From Nyssa sinensis (Eukaryota > Streptophyta > Magnoliopsida > Cornales > Nyssaceae): a stretch of DNA of 64,000 nucleotides. The notes under the pieces were generated by a model. The model searched no databases. It was given only the letters and a program-made list of their open reading frames with translations, and was not told the origin of the DNA. Shown one piece after another: positions 57,037-64,000 of this stretch (position 1 is its first letter; every line of letters starts with the position of its first letter). The stretch spans positions 53,146,947 through 53,210,946 of the forward strand of contig CM018043.1 of the NCBI GenBank assembly GCA_008638375.1. The letters run 5' to 3'. The translations under genes were made by a program, and so were the position numbers.

Positions 57037-58347
57037 GAACCCTTATTTAATTTTTTCATTTTTTATTCTATTTTTTTAATTTTATCAATGTCTGAACTTA
57101 ATATAGTGCCAATAGATGATAATTATGTATTCAAATGATGTGAGGAACATTCAACAAGTCCCTAATCAGGTTGGTTATACTCTTTTTACCCTCCTACAAC
57201 TATGCGTTGATTAGGAAACATTTTTTTTCTTATCATCACCTGCTCTTATTCTAGGATCCAGATTCAGGAAGTTGGAGGAAAATACACATTGAACCTACCT
57301 TTCCTATATATCTCAAGGTAATTTAGTGAACTGTATACACTTCTACTGTGGGACTTGGAGACACAATTTTTTTCATTTTTGTAAAATTGAGTTTTAGAAA
57401 AGAAGAGCTAATTTGATTTCCATTGCTTGTATTGCAGTTTGAAGAAGTCAAATACAAGATAGTAGCGAAGGGAGAGAAGAACCATACAGAGAAGTGCATA
57501 CTTCAAGGAATTACTGGTTCAGTACATCCAGGTGAGGTTCTTGCTCTCATGGGACCATAAGGAGGTGGAAAAACAACTCTACTCAATCTTCTCGGTGGAA
57601 GGGTCAAAATCAATAGTGGCACCATCACTTACATTGATCAGCCGTACACAAAATCACTGAAGTGAAGGTACTCACTACTCCAATTCATATAATTAAGGCT
57701 GAAATTAATGGATTTGAAATACGTAAGAGTAAAGAATATTAGTGATTTTCTTAACTATATCTAAAACTGGATGAAGATGGGTACTGATTTTGTAATGTCA
57801 AATGGGTACTTGAGATCCTGGTTCTTTACTATGCTCAAAATTGTATTCCTTCACCAGTGGGTAGCAAACACTTCATTGTCTTCCGCAAAAAATTGAGCAG
57901 GAAAGTCGGATAATATCTCTGTAAAATTCAAGTGTGTCAATCCGTTGTGAAGATACAGCTCAACTTTGTGCTATTACAATGATAACTGCTAAATCTTTTG
58001 TTGTCCTTCCCACTGCAGATGGGCTTAACATTTCTTCACACCGTACAATAAATTGGAACATAACGTTGTTATTTTTACTCTTATACACAAGGTAGTGAGA
58101 CCCACACATATTTATTATACTGAGTCTATCTCCTTATGATTAGGGTGAGAAAAACGAGTAAGAAAATCCATTATGCACAGCATCACTCAATTTTATAGCT
58201 GTATGTACCATGTCTATGGATAAATCAGAGTAGACTGTAACTGGTTAGAAAACAAAAATAAAGGGTATGTGATTTCAGGTGAAAAATACAATAATTGGCG
58301 GGGCTTTTGTGAGAGGGATTTCTGGTAGTGAGAGAAAGAGGGTATGC
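57037..58347 (+). repeat. Segmental duplication unit A2, right part
   Basis: It resumes A1 homology after the copia element (CCCTTATTTAATTTTTTCAT) and ends inside ABCG exon b, where it switches to R3 at about 58347. Confidence 0.85.
57438..58347 (+). pseudogene. ABC transporter G-family half-transporter, decayed copy 2 (truncated)
   Basis: Second copy of the gene at 45726. Exon a (57438-57667) reads [20 protein letters not shown] and then has a stop (TAA, 57558-57560) inside Walker A, where copy 1 has Ser (GPSGGGKTT), plus a second stop (TGA, 57663-57665) near its end. Exon b starts at 58279 with a two-base loss relative to copy 1, still shows GGAFVRGISGSERKRVC in the other frame, and is cut off there by the junction to R3. 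As in copy 1, the Q-loop exon is absent from the intron between. It cannot encode a transporter. Confidence 0.88.
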
Positions 58348-58538
58348 TCAATTTGTAGAAAACATCTACATAATATAAGAGAAGACTGCTCATGCGGAAG
58401 CAAACAGCACCGCAAAGCATAATATTACTTTTCTGAACTATCATGCCCCCTTTAAAAAATTTTAGGCCTGGGTTAAATTTTATAGTCTGCTGCAATTGGT
58501 GTTCCAATCATTTACTAAGTTTTGTACTTTTTTCGCAG

Positions 58539-59698
58539 CCTCTAGAACCATCTCCTGCAGGCAACTGCTTGGATGTTGATAAACCTCCCCAAGAGCCAGA
58601 GAAAGCATCCATGACAAGAGATATCCATGGTAACATCCAGTACTTTTCTCCGCTGGTTTATTTCCTCTTGCATGGTTGCACCTAAACATACTATTGATTT
58701 ACTTCCAAATGAGAACTGGACAAGAACATGATGAAATGCTGTTGCATACTAGATGAAAAGAGGATACATTATGAAATGCTATTGATTTTCCTATTGTTTA
58801 GTTTATTTGCTTCATAATCAAAGTGCTGTAACAGCACAGCATGAAGGATGCAGAACAGCAACAGAAGAAACATACTGAAATACGGTTGCTTTTCTTTGAA
58901 TAGAGATGACCATCATATTTCCATGCACAAAAGGAACCATATGACTGGTAAAATGTGGTTCCATAGGTGACCCTTGCCCAGGCCCATTAGAAAGGAAGCC
59001 TTGAAAGCGGTGGGGGATTCAAGGAGGGACAAAGGGGGGCCATGCCGCCCCCCCCCAAAAAAAAAAAAAAAATTGGATATTGTACTTTTTACTCCTAATT
59101 TTGTTAGATTTTTTTAACAAAATAGGACTTGGCGCCCCAATTTTTTTTTATATTTTCATATGAACCCTCCTAAATTTTAACACTTGCTATTTGACCCTCT
59201 CAACAATTTAGATATTGTATTTTTTACCTTTAATTTTGTTAGAATTTTGAACGAAATAGGACTCCCCCCCCCCCCCCACCTAAAATTTCTGGATCCGCCA
59301 CTGCTTGAAAGAGTTATGTGTCGTCTATAATCTTGTTTCAAGTAAACAATTGAATTCTAATTCAAATGCACTATATCAATCTGAATCCATATATGAAAAT
59401 GAATTATATAAAAAGTATTTGTGCTTGAATTTTGTACTCCATGTAATCATAATAAACCATCTTTTTGTCGATACCTATATGTTCTAATTATATTCATAAA
59501 CATCATCATCATCGTCATATTATTAGGATGGTGGTGGTGGTGGTGGTGGTGATGGTGACGATGATGATGTTGTGTATTTTTCAGGATAAATGGTCTTCGT
59601 TCCTAACCCACATCGTCTTTCGTGGATCTGAAGATGTCACTGGTGGTTTTTTGCAGCGGTTGAGCAAATGTGACAAGGAAATCAAAGATATGATGATG
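58539..59698 (+). pseudogene. Unrecognised gene, R3 copy (exons 58539-58629 and 59585-59698)
   Basis: The first block is intact here: PLEPSPAGNCLDVDKPPQEP then EKASMTRDIHG with a GTAACA donor (R2 has a stop in it). The second reads DKWSSFLTHIVFRGSEDVTG then FLQRLSKCDKEIKDMMM, 114 bp as in R2. Later exons are missing because the copy jumps to the tail near 59726. A hAT element sits in the intron between. The family is unknown. Confidence 0.45.
59008..59303. mobile_element. Short non-autonomous hAT-type element, 296 bp
   Basis: An 8-bp target duplication CTTGAAAG lies at 59000-59007 and 59304-59311. The left terminus is CGGTGGGGGATTCA; the complement of the right is CAGTGGCGGATCCA. It contains poly-C and poly-A runs and an internal partial duplication (TTTTTTACC/TACTCCTAATTTTGTTAGA twice). 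A left-truncated copy lies at about 48886-49127 in R2, so the insertion predates the segmental duplication. Confidence 0.82.
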
Positions 59699-59985
59699 GT
59701 AAACTTTTTGTCTTCCCAAAATAGGATCTACAGTGATGCTAATAATAAATATTTTGTAAATTACCTTAAGCTAATAATATTTATATATTTAGAAAAAATA
59801 CAATAAGCTAATAATATGTAAGGATTATTGTTAAAAAAGTCGAGAAAGTGAGTTTCTACCCTGGTCGTTCGAACGAAGCATTTATTGCAAGCCGTTGTTA
59901 GTGGGGCTCGTTCAAACGAAAAAACCCCTCGTTCGAATGAGGTACGGTTTTCAAGGTGACACTTGGTTTTCCGAACAGTTATAAA

Positions 59986-60023
59986 AAGGAAGCTTACCTT
60001 TTCTTTTTACTGTTCCATTTGCT

Positions 60024-60054
<31 letters not shown>

Positions 60055-61643
60055 TTTTTTTTTTTTTCTTACCCGTATTTTTCCCGTGCTTACTTTTTTT
60101 TCAATTCCATTTGGGTTAAATTGTTGGGCATTTCGGGAGGATCATTTTCACCGATCAATCTCTCATTGGGTCACGTCCTCTATTTTTACCTAAGGGAAAT
60201 AAAAATTGTTGTGAAAATTGTATTTGTTTTCAAATTGTATTTTTTTTTACTAGTGAGACAAATAGAGGTGTCTCTAGTTCATGAGAAATGAAGACACACC
60301 AAACTCCTCTACAGATGAAATGGAGACACACCCAACCCCTCTATCTATCGAGTTTAGAGTGTCTTCATTAGGAGTGTCTCTATTTCTGTCCATTTGTGAG
60401 AGAAGGAAAAATAATAATTTAAAAAAAAAAAAAAAACTGTTTTACTGATTTTTTCTATGCTCATTTATTTGTCTAACTGTAAGAACCAAACTTCACCGTA
60501 TTTGTATTTATGCTTCTTGTGATAAGAGATTGTCGATATTGGGATGATTTGATTTTGTCTTCTTAAGGAACAAAATCTAACTTTGTTATTCATGCACAAT
60601 TCCCTTACATTGCATTGAAAATTGGCATTACCTACGCCTCTACTATTGCCGGCCCTAAGAAGTTCCCACGTGTTGTCATATTAAGCTTAGAGTCTTAGAC
60701 AAACTGTTGGATGATTGAAAATTTTGTGTAGATATTTATTTGGAACCTCTCCAATTTATTTACTGTATCTTTCTCAAAGGAGCAAAATTTTTATAAATAT
60801 GGATTGAAAAATAAGCTCATCCTCTATGCACCCAAGTACTCTTGATTCTACAGGTCATGTAAACTTTTGGCTATTTACTAACATTTTCCAGCATTCTCTT
60901 TATTTTCCCAACTATTCACATACTCTCTCTTTATCTAATTATATTCAAGAAATTTAATTCTGGAAAATTAAAATATTTTAATTTTTCCCAACTATAGGTT
61001 TTGGTTTGGGGTTGATAAAGGTTTGGATAAGAAACTAGGGCTGTTCAGGGTGCTCGGAAGTGGGAAAAGTACCCATGAATAATGACGTGAATAGTACCTT
61101 GGCTCTTTTTGGTAGTCTCTTTTGGTTATTAGGCTTGAATCTTAATGGACAAAAGAATTGTGCTTGTCAGAGTAGTGTTTTTTTTTCAATGATTAAAAAG
61201 AGTGGTCAATGGACAAAGGATTTCAAGTTTTAATTATTTTTGTTTTCATGTTTCAATGAAGGAATTGGATACTAAACATGTTTTTTGTTTATGCTGTAAA
61301 GGGAAAAAATGAAAAAAAAAAAAAAAGAAATGTTTTGAAAGGCCACCTTCATATTGGGTTTTTATATTATATTGCCGGTTCTGCCAAAATTGCTACCCCT
61401 ATCACCAAATTTATTTTTCTATTTATATTTATCACCATTACTCTCCTTCTCTCTAGGAAAAAAAATGCTTTTATGCTTGAATTATTTTCATTTATTTATG
61501 ATAAAATTCTTTGAAGAGTTTTAAATGCGCTCACTACTAGATAATCTTTGAATTCTTGTATTTTACCTATTTGCTGCTCCGCATGTGTAGCTCAGTCTGT
61601 ATGCATTTTTGTATTTTTAAATTTTTTGAATTAACTATTGCAG
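59986..61643. other. AT-rich intergenic DNA
   Basis: No gene was recognised. It holds (CT)n(TA)n at about 60022-60052, a short inverted pair of GGTGTCTC/GAGACAC-like words at about 60270-60390, and poly-A runs. The frames at 59956-60291 and 61278-61514 are hydrophobic or lysine-rich low-complexity stretches. Confidence 0.45.
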
Positions 61644-62907
61644 AAAATGTCTCTCTGCTCTCCGGAAAGTGCTTTGCATCAGGCTTCCTGCCTCCGGGAA
61701 TGTACAATCCGTGTGCAATGAGGTTAACTAAAGCCTACGCAATCTGATGCCAAAAGGGGGGAAAAAACCTGACTTCTAAATCAAATTAAAATCAATTTTT
61801 TTTATTTGAATTTAGAGGTATTCTTTTTTAATGGTTATATGAGGTTTTGTATTTGAATGAAACTTAAATGGTATGAGGTTGCTTAAGACAGCTAATATCT
61901 CAGAAGTCAAGGGTCTAATGCCTTAAATTGGTATCAGAAATTATGAAACTACTTTGTCTGTAGCAAGCCTCTTTCGAGAAATTCTAATATAAAAAAAGGA
62001 CCATATGTAAAGAGTTAAGGAGAGAGACTGCATTAGCTATCCACAAGAAAGTTTTAGAGTAAGGAGTTGTTGATTTTAGACTGCCTTAACCTTGGTATTT
62101 AGTGAGCCACCAAAACAGGAGCCTATTCACCTTTTCTATAGTATAGTGGTGAAGAAACAAGATCAGTTGTTTGAAATCATCTGGAGTAAGCCGAGTCTAG
62201 CTAGGAGTTATCATCTCTTACTTCGAGGATCTCGTTGAAAACAAGAACAGAACAGAACATAACATAGTAAAGAATGATATATAAAGTTTGTGTGAATGAT
62301 AAAATATGGAATTACAGGTATACTTGAATTTCTACATTCCTGATTTACTGCTCTTTATGTATTCAAACTGCTAACCATCATAACATATCCATTTGTTGCA
62401 GTGGCCCCGCTCATTAAATCCGGAAGAGCCTGAAGAAGTGATCAAGTTTGCCTCGGAGGATGATAGTAACTGCATTACTTTGCATAAGAAAGTAGTTATC
62501 TGGAACGAGTCTGTAAGGGTACCAATTGTCGAGTGGTCTCACTGATATTCTTCATTTGTGAAGTTCAGCCTGAAACTTTGTGAATTACAACGAATGTTGT
62601 TTTGATTTGACAGAATGAATATCTGTTACAAGAGGCTTCAACAGATGGATTTTGCTCATTTGTTATATCTGCCCCAATGACACAACTAGATGTCAACGCT
62701 TCTTTCTTTTCCAGAAGATGGAGAGATACTTTGTTACAGACTTCTGGTTTTGCCATAATGCCTGGTGGGTCTGATGGCCTTCATTCAAATGTCTCACACT
62801 AGTAACCATTGCCATGCAACAACAATGTAACATTTCAGAGCCTGATGACGTCACTGAATTCTTATCTGGTCTTGTTGGTGTCGTCATTGAAGAGATACAT
62901 GAAGAGG
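61644..62907 (+). CDS. Unrecognised multi-exon gene, four exons joining in phase (partial)
   Basis: Four blocks with AG acceptors and GT donors join without a stop: 61644-61722 (79 bp, 1+26 codons), 62402-62512 (111 bp, 37 codons), 62614-62764 (151 bp, 50 codons + 1) and 62839-62907 (completing the codon, then 22 codons + 1; donor GTGAGT). Fragments of the reading: KCLSALRKVLCIRLPASGNV, WPRSLNPEEPEEVIKFASED, NEYLLQEASTDGFCSFVISA, FFSRRWRDTLLQTSGFA, EPDDVTEFLSGLVGVVIEEI. It is acidic, without a signal peptide or membrane segment in the visible part. I do not recognise the family. Start and end exons are not found; they could lie in the intergenic DNA to the left and beyond 62907. Phase agreement over three junctions makes a real gene likely. 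Confidence 0.6.
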
Positions 62908-63261
62908 GTGAGTTCCTCTCTAAATGCCTATATATATGAAGTAACTCAAGATATTTGTAGATTATAGGCAATCACCATTTCATACACCATACCTAAGGTT
63001 CTGTTTGAATATAAATCTATTGATTGGGGGATCATGGCTCAAACTCAAATCTTTGGACCATTTCATGGATATGTATTATCAACAACTACTGACTTATTTA
63101 GTCTCATCCAGAACAAGGTTCCAATACATCTTAATCTGTGTTGCAAAGATGAAAAATTAAAAAAAAAAATGATTGTGTGGGATCTAATGAAGGGATGAAC
63201 TTAAATAGAGTAAAATGGTATAATCAACCTCAAAATATAGGAATTTTTTTTTAAAATATCA
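62908..63261. other. Non-coding DNA after the four-exon block
   Basis: Probably an intron or the 3' flank of the gene to the left. No further exon was recognised. Confidence 0.4.
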
Positions 63262-64000
63262 TTTGTTGTGTGCAAAAAAGAGTCGATTTATCTACTCTAT
63301 GTTGGACTTGTTCATTCACGCCTGAGTTCGATTGAATTAATATTAGTCGTCCAATCTTTATATGTAATGCTTTTGTGTTAGGTCTCCTGATGGATTGTAT
63401 TTCTTTAATATAGCAGTATGGATGAGATGTTTCCTAGGACAGGATCTATTGAAACACAATTTATAAATCTAAACATTAATGAATTCCGTTTCAAGAAAAA
63501 TGCCATGGTACAATGTCCGTACTTCCAGTATTGTTCTATGAGATCACATAGTTGCAAGAAATGAGAAAAGTTAGTAATATTAATAGCAGATCAGGGCGCT
63601 TCCTACTAATTTGTAAGTAATTGATAATATGATATTTGTCTTTATAAAATCTAAACGTTCTAGCTCCATTTAGTGGAGGTAAAACCCCTCAATGCAATGT
63701 AGTGTATGATGTTTTGAGGACATATGCCTTTGGTTTTCCCCCGTCCATATTGCTTTATTATGATAAATCCCTTGTATTAATTCAATAACGGTACACATGT
63801 GGCATGCACCCTCAAATCCCAACAACGTGAGGCCACCAGAGTTGGAGATTTGCATTTGTATGTTTTCTCGGGCACTTAATGAGTTTAGGTCTACAAGAAC
63901 CAAAAATGAAGGTTCTAGAAACCAAAGCAATCAAGCTTTGCTAGATTTGTATATGGTTATGTTGCTTTTTACCTGCTTTTTTGGTTTAAATATGGGACTT
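63262..64000 (+). repeat. Long dispersed duplication, copy 2 (runs off the window)
   Basis: Matches 11935-12440 in order and orientation, with an additional ~290 bp at about 63415-63705. It continues to the window edge. If synteny with copy 1 holds, an LRR receptor-like gene of the STRUBBELIG type may follow just beyond. Confidence 0.8.

Larger units (their letters stand above)
58345..59985 (+). repeat. Segmental duplication unit R3
   Basis: It begins inside the DMNFDKEL-type exon (CATCTACATAATATAAGAGA, matching R1 near 41166), follows R2 through the LEPSPAGN and DKWSS exons, then jumps near 59726 to the tail also found in R1 (CTACAGTGATGCTAATAATA to GAATGAGGTACGGTTTTCAA). Confidence 0.85.

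Overview
This window looks like nuclear DNA of a flowering plant, probably a eudicot. It is AT-rich with many long introns and microsatellites, and its elements are typical plant families: an Athila-type gypsy element with a tRNA-Asp primer site, a copia element with an initiator tRNA-Met primer site, a long solo LTR of gypsy type, hAT elements and MITEs. Nothing is prokaryotic and I saw no CRISPR array. Intact host genes are few. Most of the window is transposons, duplicated segments and decayed gene copies.

Layout. 1.4-4.06 kb (minus): a SWIB-domain gene with an N-terminal DEK_C domain; three phase-compatible exons are visible and the 3' end is off the window or unseen. 4.1-11 kb: intergenic, holding two inverted copies of a MITE-like element (5.8 and 10.5 kb), a 406-bp tandem duplication (7.7-9.46 kb) whose second copy is interrupted by a 962-bp hAT element with a perfect 8-bp target duplication, and a short MITE near 9.6 kb. 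11.9-12.4 kb: a segment repeated at the far right end (63.3-64 kb). 13.4-14.2 kb (plus): an exon-intron pseudogene resembling the extracellular LRR part of STRUBBELIG-family receptor kinases.

17.2-33.25 kb: nested retrotransposons. A ~3.2-kb solo LTR (target duplication CCTAC) is split by a 12.8-kb Athila-like element at 19.98-32.77 kb. The Athila element has an uninterrupted 1848-residue gag-pol polyprotein and a second 438-residue ORF, both on minus, but the two LTRs beside it read on plus. The insertion is also flanked by an identical 54-bp direct repeat. This is a rearranged element, or possibly an assembly problem.

36-38.2 kb: a four-copy tandem repeat, then two exon-like pieces of an unrecognised plant protein. 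38.5 kb: a plausible plus-strand promoter. 40.8-60 kb: a tandem segmental duplication. An unrecognised gene (segments R1, R2, R3) and an ABCG half-transporter pseudogene (A1, A2) alternate as R1 - A1 - R2 - A2 - R3. Both ABCG copies lack the same internal exon (the Q-loop region), so that loss predates the duplication; each then gained its own stops and frameshifts. A2 was later split by a 4.97-kb copia element with two 212-bp LTRs. Two more hAT elements with 8-bp target duplications lie at 43.9 and 59.0 kb. 61.6-62.9 kb (plus): four exon-like blocks that join in phase into an open frame of an unrecognised protein.

The genes do not form a pathway. I found no convincing new molecular system. 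The most unusual items are the Athila element whose LTRs and coding region point in opposite directions, the alternating R-A duplication with an ancestral in-frame exon loss, and two multi-exon proteins that I cannot name. All homology calls are from recognising motifs by eye; no search was run.
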